DNA of 64,000 nt from Palleniella muris (GCF_004792655.1 NZ_SRZC01000004.1:1-64000); one strand, 5' to 3'. Shown: positions 7,872 to 19,712, counted from the stretch's first letter. Translations and numbers: made by a program. Notes: generated by a model from the letters alone, not told the origin.

Positions 7872-9020
7872 TCATTTTTTCAGTTCTTTTTCCAGAAGCC
7901 TGACTCGTTCAACAAGCTGGTTATAGGTTGGTAGTTGTTTCTTTATTTCCTCCAACTGCACATTGTTATAGGTTGCCACTCCTAAAGGGGTTGTTATGCC
8001 TTTAAACGAAAGTTGTACATCTGTATCCCTCATGTCACTGCATATCAAGATGCCTATAGTCGGGTTGTCTTCATCCGTTTTAAGCAATTCGTCAACAGCA
8101 TTAACATAGAAGTTGATTTGTCCAGTGAAACCGGGTTCAAATGGTTTGACTTTGATTTCCAAAACAATATACGAACGTAGCCTTATGTGGTAGAATAGTA
8201 AATCGATGCGTCTGCTTACTCCACTGACCACTAATTCCTTTTGTCGTCCAACGAATGCGAAACCGCTTCCAAGTTCAAGGAGAAAGCGTGTCATCTATTT
8301 GCATAGCGCATCTTCCAAATCACGTTCGCAATATTCCGGTGGCAGCTGAATGAAACTAAAATCGTAATTTCCACGTGTTATTTCTTGTGCTAATTGAGCA
8401 TGTGGCAGGGGAAGATGTTCCTTGTAATTAGAGATGGCTCCGCCTTTTTCAATAAATAAATTAGCCTTTAAGCAATTAACAAGCCCTTGTCGTGAAAGTG
8501 ATTCCTTTACCGTTAACTTAAGGTAAAAGACCGCTTCTTCGACAGTCTTACACTTTGTTATGATTTCTACATGGTGCTTCCATGGCACATACGAGAAAAG
8601 TTTAGGAAATGCGGTTTGTGCAGAGTGTTGTATGGATTCTCCACCAGCTTGGTGGAGAAAGTCTTCGGAAATTATGCCCAATTCTCCAACAAGTTGGTGG
8701 AGTTTTTCTTCTTAGAAGAGATACCATTTCTTCATATACCATAGATTGCTTGACCCGAATCCCTTTTCATTAGGGAAAGCTGCCTGCAAATCAAGGCTGA
8801 GTTGTTCCACGATTCCTGTTCCCCATTTTTCTTCTGCCTTACGTAGTGCAAGGTCACGTCCGGTCTGTCAATTCCATAAAAGCTTTTGAGCGTTAACCTT
8901 TACGGCAGCTTTGATTTGTGCATGTCTGTAGCGCCCAATTAGTTCTGTGAGCCATTGGGCGTATTCATTATCAAGACGCACATTGTGCGAATGTGTGATA
9001 TATAGTTCGCTTTCAGACAT
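7872..9020 (-). pseudogene. YhcG/DUF1016 PDDEXK-type nuclease gene with three in-frame stops
   Basis: Read from ATG 9020, one uninterrupted frame of 383 codons matches the DUF1016 family: N-terminal helical domain (LTELIGRYRHAQIKAAVKVN), then GRDLALRKAEEKWG and SNLWYMKKWY, and a C-terminal nuclease part (GFAFVGRQKELVVSGVSRRIDLLFYHIRLRSYIVLEIKVK). The nuclease part shows the expected Asp and the E-x-K core. Codon 51 is TGA (8868-8870), codon 103 TAA (8712-8714) and codon 242 TAG (8295-8297). There is no frameshift. The first stop probably replaces Trp, since TGG is expected in WNWQTG. DUF1016 proteins are often found in type I restriction and defence islands. The gene looks dead, though shorter fragments could be expressed. 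Confidence 0.9.
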
Positions 9021-9109
9021 AGTGGCACATTAATTTATAGAGAAATGACGGTTGAAGAAAATAATGGTGATAGTTTTTTGATATGTTGAGGTGTTTTCTA
9101 CATATCATG

Positions 9110-9222
9110 TATAAAAGCGAAATACTTGTAAGAGCAGTGCTGCACTCAATCTATAGTCGCTATTAAGAGCAAACTATTGAAGAGGAGTCCACTTGACCTT
9201 TTTTAGGTATTTCGCTTTTATA
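9110..9222. repeat. 113-bp segment bounded by 16-bp perfect inverted repeats
   Basis: TATAAAAGCGAAATAC at 9110-9125 and its exact reverse complement at 9207-9222 enclose 81 bp with no coding potential. It sits in the 5' flank of the dead DUF1016 gene. It could be a MITE-like remnant or the ends of a lost element. No target-site duplication is evident at the borders. Confidence 0.5.
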
Positions 9223-9247
9223 TTGTTATAGGTTGGATATGTCCCCC

Positions 9248-9715
9248 TTACTTGTTAAAATAGTAAAGGAACGTCGCGATACCCTCAAGAGCAGGCTTGC
9301 GCTGGTCTTGGATTTCGATGGTGAACTTGATTTCCGCCTTGCAGACGCCACGGAGGTTCTGGATGTTGTGCAGGACTGTCTTCATGCGGATTGAACTTCC
9401 TGTGATGACAGGCATTCCGAACTTCATCTTGTCGAGACCGTAGTTCACGAGCTGTGCCACATTGTTCACCTCGATTGTGTCGTACCACAGTTTCGGGAGC
9501 AGTGACATTGTCAGATAACCATGTGCGATGGTTGACTTGAACGGACTGTCTGTCTTTGCGCGTTCCACGTCGACATGAATCCATTGGTAGTCGAGTGTCG
9601 CATCTGCGAACAGGTTGATACGGTCCTGATCGATTTGAAACCAATCGGTTGTACCTATCTCTTTGCCGAGATATTCTGCAAACTCATCGTAGGAGTTGAT
9701 AATAACTTTTGCCAT
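9248..9715 (-). CDS. MaoC-like hot-dog fold dehydratase
   Basis: A 155-residue single-domain hot-dog protein. The hydratase signature is clear: DWFQIDQDRINLFADATLDYQWIHVD (residues about 20-46) followed by IAHGYLTMSLLPKL (about 63-76), with the catalytic Asp and His in the usual places. It would hydrate or dehydrate enoyl-CoA or related thioesters. Length matches single-domain MaoC proteins of Bacteroidales. It is not next to other fatty-acid genes, so the substrate is open. Its promoter would lie in the 200-bp gap shared with ligA. Confidence 0.88.
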   Translation of the reverse strand: MAKVIINSYDEFAEYLGKEIGTTDWFQIDQDRINLFADATLDYQWIHVDVERAKTDSPFKSTIAHGYLTMSLLPKLWYDTIEVNNVAQLVNYGLDKMKFGMPVITGSSIRMKTVLHNIQNLRGVCKAEIKFTIEIQDQRKPALEGIATFLYYFNK

Positions 9716-9853
9716 TCTATTATTGTTTTGTTTGTTTTTGCTTCACCTTTTTGTGCCAATGACATGAACCGATGCTTCCTGTCATATAAGCAAGTTGATT
9801 TTCAGTATGCAAAGATAACAATTTTTTCATTCTTATTGCATATATTGTTGTAA

Positions 9854-12055
<2,202 letters not shown>

Positions 12056-12076
12056 AACTAAAAACAATGATTGGCA

Positions 12077-12613
12077 ATGAAAAGGATAGGCATAATCAGC
12101 GATACACATTCATGGTGGGATGACAAATACTTGCAGTACTTTGAGGAGTGCGACGAAATTTGGCATGCTGGGGACATCTGTGATATGAGCATAACAGACC
12201 GTCTTGCTGCACCGTTCGGCACGGACAGTGAAGGCAACCCCAAGGTCAGGACAGTCAGGGCTGTATGCGGAAACTGCGACGGCGGTATACTTCGCCTTGC
12301 GTTTCCTGAGGTTTTGCGCTGGAAATGTGAGGGTGTTGAGGTGCTGATGAAGCATATCGGCGGCTATCCGGGCAAGTATGACCATTCCATTGCACGGCAG
12401 ATATACAGCAATCCGCCACAACTTTTTATCTCAGGACATTCACATATACTGAAAGTTATGCCGGACAAGGCTCTCGGTCTGTTGCACATCAATCCCGGTG
12501 CGGCAGGCATACAGGGGTGGCATGTTGAAAGAACACTGGTGCGTCTGACCATTGACGGTGACCGGATGAAGGAACTTGATGTCGTGACTTTAGGCGACAG
12601 GGGCTGTGAGTGA
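12077..12613 (+). CDS. YfcE/MJ0936-type metallophosphoesterase
   Basis: About 178 residues with the calcineurin-like motifs in order: GIISDTHSW (metal ligands D and H), HAGDICD, VCGNCDG and ISGHSHI, then NPGAAG. It should be a small dinuclear-metal phosphodiesterase of the YfcE type. I prefer ATG 12077 to the TTG two codons earlier. It lies 21 bp after ligA and is probably read from the same transcript. The physiological substrate is unknown. Confidence 0.92.
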   Translation: MKRIGIISDTHSWWDDKYLQYFEECDEIWHAGDICDMSITDRLAAPFGTDSEGNPKVRTVRAVCGNCDGGILRLAFPEVLRWKCEGVEVLMKHIGGYPGKYDHSIARQIYSNPPQLFISGHSHILKVMPDKALGLLHINPGAAGIQGWHVERTLVRLTIDGDRMKELDVVTLGDRGCE

Positions 12614-12659
12614 ATACTGCAAACGAAACATTGTGTTACAAAATATAAAACCGAATCTT

Positions 12660-13097
12660 ATGAAAAGTCTGATTATTACATTGGTTTTGGCAATTATGTT
12701 TGGGGCAATGCCTTGCATGGCGCAGAACGATTGCGGTGGGCATGGTGAGAGAAAACATGAAAAACGACACCACCGCCCACATTATTATATAGGTGCTGAT
12801 GCAGTGTTCTTTGGCGACAGGAAGGTGGAAGGTGCGTCGGTGGCAAGTTTCAAGGTGCTGAATGACGGTTATGCCAAAGACTCTTGGAGCGTCTACTTTG
12901 ACGGAACGAAGATAAAGGATGCATCATGCAACAGTTTCACGGTATTGGGTCAGGGCTATGCCAAGGACACTTGGTCTGTCTATTACCATGGCAGAAAGAT
13001 TGAAAGGGCAAGCAGCGACTCATTCCAATGTGATTCCCACGGTTACGCCCACGACTCTTGGAACACGTATTTCCGTGGTCGCAAGGTTGAGAAATGA
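12660..13097 (+). CDS. secreted DKNYY-type repeat protein
   Basis: A 145-residue protein starting at ATG 12660, with a signal peptide (MKSLIITLVLAIMFGAMPCMA) and a His-rich spacer (KHEKRHHRPHY). At least three repeats of about 24 residues follow, of the form YAKDSWSVYFDGTKI / YAKDTWSVYYHGRKI / YAHDSWNTYFRGRKV. This pattern matches the DKNYY family of envelope proteins of unknown function. It is exported to the periplasm or surface. The upstream GTG at 12606 would add an implausible leader. Confidence 0.8.
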   Translation: MKSLIITLVLAIMFGAMPCMAQNDCGGHGERKHEKRHHRPHYYIGADAVFFGDRKVEGASVASFKVLNDGYAKDSWSVYFDGTKIKDASCNSFTVLGQGYAKDTWSVYYHGRKIERASSDSFQCDSHGYAHDSWNTYFRGRKVEK

Positions 13098-13142
13098 TAG
13101 TGAGAAAAAGGCACAAAAACAGACTTGGTAATATTCGTAGCA

Positions 13143-14480
13143 TTACACATTATTCTTATCTCGGTCCATTGTGAATCTTTTCAGTAGGAATCCAAGAAAA
13201 TATGGGAATGTGTAAAATCTTCCGTTAAAGCCAATGTTCTTGTTGCAGAGTTTTATGCCGTATCTAATGTCGCCACCTTTGTCAATCAACTTGTTAAGTG
13301 ATGTTGTTGCTCCATCGTTTGCTTTCACTTCTATGGGGATAAGGCTTTGTCGGTCTCTGATGAAGAAGTCCATTTCGATTGTACTCTTCTCGTTTCGGTA
13401 GAAATAGAGACTATATCCTTGTTTGACAAGTGTTTCGGCTATAATGTTTTCGTAGACGGCTCCTTTGTAGGTATTGAAGTTCTTGTTCTCACGCAGGTCT
13501 GCTTGAGCTTCTTCATCCAACGCTGCAATGAGCATTCCTGTATCATGGTAATAAATCTTGAAATTGTTGGCAATATAGTTGTCACCCAAAGGCAGCTCCG
13601 GTGTGTCCAGGCAATAGCATATATTCACGATTCCTGCATCCGTCAGCCATTCTGTTACACCGACATATTCGCGTGAACGTGCTCCACGAGCTACTTTGGA
13701 AATCTGGAATTTCTTGTTTTCTTTTGCCAGAAACACAGGTATATGTTTGTAGACAGCTTTTATTCTGGCTTTATCCATTCCGTCGGCATATTTTGTAATG
13801 TCGTCTTCATAGTCACGCATGAGTTGGCGTTGCAGTGCAAGCACTCCGCTGAAATTTTTGTTATTTACATAAGTTGCCACAACTTCCGGCATACCTCCGA
13901 CCACCATATAGTCACGAAACAGCCCTGTGAACACCTCCATTTCGGTAGAGGAGAGCGGCTGTACAGACGCCATTTTGTTGTATAGCCTGTCAATATGGTG
14001 CTCGTTGTAACCGTTTGCCCATAAAAATTCCTCGAAATCTAATGAGAACATTCGATAGTCTTCTTTGTATCCGACACTGTTGGAGTCTATCTCTTTATAG
14101 TGTATTCCCATGAGTGAACCGCTGCACACCACATCGTATCTTCCGTCCTGATGGAATGATTTGAGGGATGTTGCGCAGTTACGACAGTCCTGAATCTCAT
14201 CAAAGAAAATCAGGGTCTTTCCAGGAGTCATTTCAGTAAACGGATCTTTCAATGAGATGTTCTTCAATATTGATTCCGCATCAAAGCCATCATCGAAGAT
14301 TGTTTTGTACTTTGGCTGGAGCGCAAAATTTATTTCAATGATATTCTGATAGTAATCACGACCAAATTGACGTACAATAAATGTCTTTCCGACTTGTCGC
14401 GCACCATTGATAATCAGTGGTTTGTGAGCTTTGCGCTTCTTCCATTCTATAAGGTGCTGTGTAGCTTTTCTTATTAGCAT
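13143..14480 (-). CDS. DUF4143 AAA-type ATPase
   Basis: A 445-residue ATPase of the ATP-binding/DUF4143 family. Walker A is GARQVGKT at about residue 26, Walker B is LIFFDEIQD at about 91, and an arginine-finger/sensor region (CSGSLMGIHY) lies near 136. The C-terminal DUF4143 part holds a PDDEXK-like segment: YENIIAETL, then STIEMDFFI with SLIPIEVKA. These proteins are abundant, multi-copy and of unknown function in Bacteroidales. The gene is monocistronic and converges with the DKNYY gene. Confidence 0.92.
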   Translation of the reverse strand: MLIRKATQHLIEWKKRKAHKPLIINGARQVGKTFIVRQFGRDYYQNIIEINFALQPKYKTIFDDGFDAESILKNISLKDPFTEMTPGKTLIFFDEIQDCRNCATSLKSFHQDGRYDVVCSGSLMGIHYKEIDSNSVGYKEDYRMFSLDFEEFLWANGYNEHHIDRLYNKMASVQPLSSTEMEVFTGLFRDYMVVGGMPEVVATYVNNKNFSGVLALQRQLMRDYEDDITKYADGMDKARIKAVYKHIPVFLAKENKKFQISKVARGARSREYVGVTEWLTDAGIVNICYCLDTPELPLGDNYIANNFKIYYHDTGMLIAALDEEAQADLRENKNFNTYKGAVYENIIAETLVKQGYSLYFYRNEKSTIEMDFFIRDRQSLIPIEVKANDGATTSLNKLIDKGGDIRYGIKLCNKNIGFNGRFYTFPYFLGFLLKRFTMDRDKNNV

Positions 14481-14632
14481 AGTATAGTGTTGTCACATTT
14501 TTCCTGTGCAACAATACTGCTTTTATCACATTTTTCCAAATTTTATTGATGATGTTTGGTACTGTGTGTGATGTTCAACCTAATAAAAAAGGGATATGGT
14601 ACGGAAAATATAAGGCGACTGAATACTGCTAT

Positions 14633-15796
14633 TTATTTTATTTTTGTTTCCAATGGGACTTGCAGTTCTTCGTAAAAATCAGTGAGATACTGCTCCCAAT
14701 GCTGCATGCCTCGCACTCCGCCTTTGCTCCAACCGGCACCCCAGTAGTATGTGTACGATTGTCCGGGAGCGTACGATGTGTGGTTGATGATTTGTGCAAC
14801 AGCATCCCCCTGTGCAGGATTCAAGGGCGTGACAGACACGGAGTCAGGACGAGTGGGACTTACTATGCCGATGAAAATCACACCGTTGCCGTTGTCGGGA
14901 TTGTCGGTAAGGTCGGCATAGGCGATGAATCGGTTGTCTTTGCCTATGGAGTAGCCCCTCTTGTTCTGCTTGTGTATGACAATACCCGTCACGAGTTCGT
15001 GGGCAGTTGACAGGTTGGAGTATGTCACTGTTGTTTTGTTCATCCACGAACCTTTGTCAAGACTGACGACACGGCTTTCCACAACGGTGTCCGTACCTAT
15101 GACTTCCGGAAAGCAAGTGATGTGCGCCGTAGTGCGGAGCGGACCGTTTTCGAGGATTTCACACTTCTCATAGGCGCACGGATAAGCAATGCTGCCATTG
15201 TCCACAAGCGCATTCATGCCGGCTCCAAGTGTGCGTCCGACGGTGTAAGCGTCCATTCCCGAACCATGGTCTTTGTGGTAGCTTATGCCTTTTTGACAAT
15301 GGTCATGGTATCGTTGTGCCAATACTGGATAGCCGACAGACTTTGTCCAGATGTCGTAACCGCTGACATTGCCGCCTCCATTGCGGTATGCCGGACCATA
15401 AAGACGATAGCCGCCACGGTCGTTCTCCCATGTGAAATCGTCCTGGAAGTCATATCTTATTTGGCTGACGCATACCGTGTCGAATGCTTGCGCAGTGCTT
15501 TTCTTCAGCTTGTAATGCTTTGTCTCTCCTGCACGGATGTCCGTTTCTATCAGCAGTTTGTTGTCGTAAGTCAGTTGGTAGACAACCTTCCTGCCATCAT
15601 TGTCCAATATCTCAAATCCCGATGCGAACTTCTCTGGCAGAGCGGATGCGTCAATCTCTGCCACACATGCATATCGGTGGTGGGACGACGGATTGTGGAC
15701 AGACAGCGTGCTGCCCGCAGAACAGCTTCCCAATGTCAGAATAGCGGCTGCGGACAGAACACTGAAAGGTGTGTAATATCGTTTTCTTGAAACCAT
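14633..15796 (-). CDS. DUF4861 lipoprotein
   Basis: A 387-residue protein with a lipoprotein signal (SAAAILTLGSC, Cys about 25) and a long beta-rich body with the DUF4861 hallmarks: ENDRGGYRLYGPAYRN, YHKDHGSGMDAYTVGRTLGAG, and YTYYWGAGW near the end. Such proteins accompany unsaturated uronyl hydrolases in pectin loci and may be lyases or sugar-binding proteins; no activity is established for this one. It lies 38 bp downstream of the GH105-DUF2264 gene on the same strand and is surely in the same operon. Confidence 0.85.
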   Translation of the reverse strand: MVSRKRYYTPFSVLSAAAILTLGSCSAGSTLSVHNPSSHHRYACVAEIDASALPEKFASGFEILDNDGRKVVYQLTYDNKLLIETDIRAGETKHYKLKKSTAQAFDTVCVSQIRYDFQDDFTWENDRGGYRLYGPAYRNGGGNVSGYDIWTKSVGYPVLAQRYHDHCQKGISYHKDHGSGMDAYTVGRTLGAGMNALVDNGSIAYPCAYEKCEILENGPLRTTAHITCFPEVIGTDTVVESRVVSLDKGSWMNKTTVTYSNLSTAHELVTGIVIHKQNKRGYSIGKDNRFIAYADLTDNPDNGNGVIFIGIVSPTRPDSVSVTPLNPAQGDAVAQIINHTSYAPGQSYTYYWGAGWSKGGVRGMQHWEQYLTDFYEELQVPLETKIK

Positions 15797-15834
15797 TTTT
15801 GATATTCAATCAGTAAGGCATCTATGCCGAAATC

Positions 15835-18150
15835 TTAGAACAAATCGCGGACTTTTCCTCCGTCATCCCAATGATGATCCTTTGGGAAAGCCTTGCTATT
15901 CCATGCCTTTTTGCTTGTCCAATCGATCGGAGCGTCACTCCAGAAAGGATGAGTTGCAGGGAGACCGAGAGGCAGGAATGACAGTGAGGTCATGTACAAT
16001 GACCCATTGTTCGTGTACCAGTCAGCAATGTTCGGCTGCCGGCCTGCGAATCCGATGGTCAGGAAGCCACCTTCGTTGAAATTCTCCTTACCATCAAACA
16101 TCCTGTGCATCACCGCCGTCAATGCCGCCCGTACTTGTCCGTTAGTCAGTCCGGCAGGCAGTTTCTCATGCCATGCCATCATTGCCAACGGCTGCAGTGT
16201 CGCCATGCGGTAAGGAATGGAACGCCCGAATACCGGGAACGTGCCTTCCGGCGAAATCATACGTTCGAGTACGATTGCAAACTTCTGTGCACGCTTGAGC
16301 GCACGGTCATAGTATTTCGGATAATGTATACGTGTGCGCACCTTCGCATCTATCATTGCCTGAAGCGTTTCAAGATACATAGGGTGGAAAACATAACTGC
16401 TGTAATAGTCAAAGGCAAAAGAAGGACCGTCGGCATACCATCCGTCGCCGACATACCACTCCTCGACTTTGCGTATTGCGGAGTTTATGCGGTAGTCATC
16501 ATGTGGCGCACCCGCTTTAGCAAGCAGGCTTTCAATGGTGGCGGAGAACAGCAGCCAATTGGTGTAAGGTGGGTCGACACGGCGCAATTGTGTGAATTCC
16601 TTGATGTAGCGTTGCTTTGTAGTCTCGTCAAGCGGTGTCCACAACGCATCAAATCCGCGCAGGAAACTCTCGGCAATGTATGCCGCATCGACAAGCGGTT
16701 GTCCTTCGTTGCGCCACAGGAGATAGTCCGGGCTGTCAGGGTCAACGGCATTCTTGTAGCTTGCGAGTGCCAGTTGGCGCAGCTCCTTGCGCTTTGCTCC
16801 CTCGTCAGTGTTGTCGTCCGGTAGTGCCAGCCATGGCGCAATGCCCGCCATAAGTCTGCCGAACGCCTCCATATAAGTCACCTTCTTGTCGCGTCCGTCC
16901 CATGTCGGGCTGACTTCCACAAGCATGTTCTTCTGCAATTCGCCCTTTGCCATGTTGCTGAGGACAGGGTAAGCCATTTTATAAAGCAAGTCCACCCAAT
17001 ACTTTCGGTCGGCGTTGCTGCCTGCTTCAAGGTAACGTGTGTACTCGCAGGCTGCAAGCAGGAACGCTCCGACACCAAAGTTTGATGTGGATTTTGCGTC
17101 AACCACCTGTCCCGGAATCGCCTTTTCGCCGATAGGTTGCACATAGCCTATTCGTCCGTCCTTCTGCAAAGCCGTGTTTTTGAGATAGTTCCAGCCTTTC
17201 AAAGCCGCTTCCTTGTATTTTGCTTCGGTAAGGTAACCATTGTTTATGCCCCACAAAAGACCGTATGTAAAGAATGCCGTGCCGGATGTTTCCGGTCCTG
17301 GTGCGTGCGCCTCATCGTACATGGAACGGCTCCAATAACCGCCCGGCTGCTGACATGCCACCACACCATTGGCAAGACGTATGTACTTGTTTTCAAAGAA
17401 TTTGCGGTGCTTGTAGCCGGCCGGCAAATCCTGAAGCACTTTCGCAAGTCCTGCAAGCACCCAGCCGTCGCCACGTGCCCAAAAGTCTTTCTTGCCGTTC
17501 GCGCTCTTGTGCTTTGGGTAAACATACTTCGCATCACGATAGTAAAGCCCCTCGTCGGCGTCATACATGATGCTGTCGGAATAAAGAATGTACTCATACA
17601 GCTTTTCAAGATACTTCGGGTTGCCGGTAATCTTATGCAGCTTTGTCATGACCGGCATGACCATATACAGTCCGTCCGACCACCACCAATAGTCGTTTTT
17701 CGGTGTAGACATCTCGTACTCCATCACCTGCCGTGCGCGTCGTATGCGCCGGTCGTCGGGAAGAATGTTGTAAAGGTCGGCATAAGTCTGGAAACAAATC
17801 TGCCAATCGCCGAACAGCACATGGTTGTCCGTCTCGCCATAGTTGTACTTCCATTTCGACTTGTCGTTGCCTTTCGCACCCTTCCACTCGTTGTGCTCAG
17901 CCCATTTCAGTGAGTAGGCAAGCCATTCCTCATTGCCCGTAAGGCGGTAAGCCTCCATGTTTCCTGTGTGATATGCGGCATTATCCCAGAAAGCATTCCT
18001 TTCCGGCGTGTTGTTGCGCTGCCAATAGTTGTTGACTTTTGCAATTATAGAGCGTACTTTTGCAGCCTCTTTTGCCTGCAAAACGGTAGGGATACACAAT
18101 AAAAGACACGCAAACAGTGCAGTGATGATATACTGTTTTCTTGAAATCAT
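15835..18150 (-). CDS. GH105-type unsaturated rhamnogalacturonyl hydrolase fused to DUF2264 domain
   Basis: A 771-residue secreted protein (signal MISRKQYIITALFACLLLCIPTVLQA). Residues about 30-390 are a GH88/GH105 (alpha/alpha)6 barrel: WWWSDGLYMVMPVMTKLHKITG, FWARGDGWVLAGLAKVLQDLP and SGTAFFTYGLLWGIN. The Asp residues in these blocks are the usual catalytic candidates. Residues about 400-771 are a DUF2264 domain (YMEAFGRLMAGIAPWLALP, then DGPSFAFDYYSSYVFHPMY), also an (alpha/alpha)6 fold and plausibly a second glycosidase. It should release unsaturated uronic acid from lyase products, with a second trimming step by the fused domain. Followed by the DUF4861 gene. Confidence 0.9.
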   Translation of the reverse strand: MISRKQYIITALFACLLLCIPTVLQAKEAAKVRSIIAKVNNYWQRNNTPERNAFWDNAAYHTGNMEAYRLTGNEEWLAYSLKWAEHNEWKGAKGNDKSKWKYNYGETDNHVLFGDWQICFQTYADLYNILPDDRRIRRARQVMEYEMSTPKNDYWWWSDGLYMVMPVMTKLHKITGNPKYLEKLYEYILYSDSIMYDADEGLYYRDAKYVYPKHKSANGKKDFWARGDGWVLAGLAKVLQDLPAGYKHRKFFENKYIRLANGVVACQQPGGYWSRSMYDEAHAPGPETSGTAFFTYGLLWGINNGYLTEAKYKEAALKGWNYLKNTALQKDGRIGYVQPIGEKAIPGQVVDAKSTSNFGVGAFLLAACEYTRYLEAGSNADRKYWVDLLYKMAYPVLSNMAKGELQKNMLVEVSPTWDGRDKKVTYMEAFGRLMAGIAPWLALPDDNTDEGAKRKELRQLALASYKNAVDPDSPDYLLWRNEGQPLVDAAYIAESFLRGFDALWTPLDETTKQRYIKEFTQLRRVDPPYTNWLLFSATIESLLAKAGAPHDDYRINSAIRKVEEWYVGDGWYADGPSFAFDYYSSYVFHPMYLETLQAMIDAKVRTRIHYPKYYDRALKRAQKFAIVLERMISPEGTFPVFGRSIPYRMATLQPLAMMAWHEKLPAGLTNGQVRAALTAVMHRMFDGKENFNEGGFLTIGFAGRQPNIADWYTNNGSLYMTSLSFLPLGLPATHPFWSDAPIDWTSKKAWNSKAFPKDHHWDDGGKVRDLF

Positions 18151-18190
18151 AGGATAGATAATAATTAGTCAGATGTGTGAAATTACCTCA

Positions 18191-18221
18191 CAAAGTTAGG
18201 AAAAATTCTTGAAATCTGCAA
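18191..18221 (-). promoter_or_regulatory. promoter of GH105-DUF2264 operon
   Basis: On the minus strand, TTG at 18219-18221 and TAACTTTG at 18191-18198 are 20 bp apart. The start codon is about 40 bp downstream. Confidence 0.65.
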
Positions 18222-18293
18222 GAATTGCGCACAAAAACGTGGAATAGCGGAAGTTTTTGGCATACGAGGAAATCGTTTTTCAGATATATTGTG

Positions 18294-18301
18294 TAAATTT
18301 G
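18294..18301 (+). promoter_or_regulatory. -7 element for the BNR protein gene
   Basis: TAAATTTG at 18294-18301 lies 38 bp before the ATG. No clear TTG exists at -33, which suggests an activator-dependent promoter. Confidence 0.5.
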
Positions 18302-18338
18302 CACCTGAAGACTATGCAATCCATGTAAAACAAACCAA

Positions 18339-19646
18339 ATGAAAATCAATATCTTTCTTATTGCCATATTTGCTTTGACAAGTGTGGCGGCATTTCCCAG
18401 AAAACATAAGAAAAAGCCGTTGAAGACCCACCTTTCGATGGTTGGGAACGGCTGGAGCGGCACTTCCGTCAATACAGCGGTGTTCCGTACGAACTCCGTG
18501 GCATCGCACGGCAACACGCAATATGTGTCCTATTACGATGCTGACGGTTTCCTTACCCTTGCCAAAAGGCGCATGGGGACGGACAAATGGACTGTGCAGC
18601 GCAGCCAATACAAGGGGAATGTCAGGGACGGACATAACGTAATCTGCATAGGCATTGACGGTGACGGCTACCTCCATGTGGCGTTTGACCACCACGGCCA
18701 TCCGTTGCGCTATGCCCGCAGCATAGCTCCCGGCAGCCTTACGCTTGGTGACCGGGAACCGATGACAGGGATTGACGAGAAGAATGTGACCTATCCTGAG
18801 TTCTACACCCTTGCCGACGGTGACCTGCTCTTTGTCTATCGCTCAGGCGCTTCAGGGCGCGGCAACATGGCGATGAACCGTTATGACAGGCGGGCAAAGC
18901 GGTGGCTGAGGGTCCGGGATTCGCTGATTGACGGCGAGAACCGGCGCAGTCCGTACTGGCAGGTGTATGTTGACGGCAATGGCATCATCCATGTTTCGTG
19001 GGTGTGGCGTGAGACATGGCTTGTGGAGACAAACCATGATTTGTGCTACGCGCGGTCTGCCGACGGAGGAAAGACATGGACTCGCAGTGACGGGACGCCA
19101 TATTCCCTGCCGATAACAGCCGCGAATGCGGAATACGCCTGGCGCATACCGCAAAACTCAGAGCTGATAAACCAGACTTCCATGACAGCGGATGCCGACT
19201 CACGCCCGTACATTGTGACTTATTGGCGCGACAGTGATTCCACTGTTCCGCAGTACAGGCTGGTGTGGTATGACGGCGAGAAGTGGGGCAGTCGTATCAT
19301 TTCCCGGCGTACCACACCGTTCTCACTGTCCGGCGGCGGCACGAAGATGATTCCCATTTCCCGTCCGAGGATAGTTGCCGACGGCAGGAATGTCGGTGTC
19401 ATCTATCGTGATGTCGAGCGTGGCAGCCGTGTCTCCTACGCCTATTCCACCACCGGATGCAACGGCGAGTGGCATACTGTTGACCTTACCGACTTTTCCG
19501 TTGGCGCATGGGAGCCGAGCCATGACACGGAGTTATGGCGCAGCAAGCAACGCCTTGACCTCTTTGTGCAGCAGACATCGCAGGGCGATGGCGAGCGCGC
19601 GGTGGACGCCGCCCCGACTCTGGTGTATGTTCTTGAGGTGCGGTAG
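18339..19646 (+). CDS. secreted BNR_4-type beta-propeller protein, candidate polysaccharide lyase
   Basis: A 435-residue secreted protein (signal MKINIFLIAIFALTSVAA) whose body is a beta-propeller of the BNR_4 type: WSGTSVNTAVFRTNSVASHGNTQYVSYYDADG, then DGHNVICIGIDGDGYLHVAFDHHGHPLRYARS, and ARSADGGKTWTRSDG (an Asp-box-like turn). Seven-bladed propellers of this group include lyases acting on ulvan and on rhamnose-glucuronate linkages. The H-x-x-F-D-H-H-G cluster is a good candidate catalytic site. It is divergent from the GH105-DUF2264 operon across a 188-bp gap, so the two are probably co-regulated. The exact substrate is unknown. Confidence 0.75.
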   Translation: MKINIFLIAIFALTSVAAFPRKHKKKPLKTHLSMVGNGWSGTSVNTAVFRTNSVASHGNTQYVSYYDADGFLTLAKRRMGTDKWTVQRSQYKGNVRDGHNVICIGIDGDGYLHVAFDHHGHPLRYARSIAPGSLTLGDREPMTGIDEKNVTYPEFYTLADGDLLFVYRSGASGRGNMAMNRYDRRAKRWLRVRDSLIDGENRRSPYWQVYVDGNGIIHVSWVWRETWLVETNHDLCYARSADGGKTWTRSDGTPYSLPITAANAEYAWRIPQNSELINQTSMTADADSRPYIVTYWRDSDSTVPQYRLVWYDGEKWGSRIISRRTTPFSLSGGGTKMIPISRPRIVADGRNVGVIYRDVERGSRVSYAYSTTGCNGEWHTVDLTDFSVGAWEPSHDTELWRSKQRLDLFVQQTSQGDGERAVDAAPTLVYVLEVR

Positions 19647-19712
19647 GATAGTGTTGTAAACCAATGAGATAACATTGAATCAATCTTGTCGTATTTATAT
19701 GTAAAACAAAAG

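Noticed and set aside
7872..9020. Stop-codon recoding or an alternative genetic code
   Set aside because: Three different stops occur in one gene and an amber in another, while all long genes in the window use normal stops; loss of function is simpler.
17137..17913. Plus-strand frame of 258 codons antisense to the GH105-DUF2264 gene
   Set aside because: Shadow of a GC-rich third-position pattern; no start site or family match.
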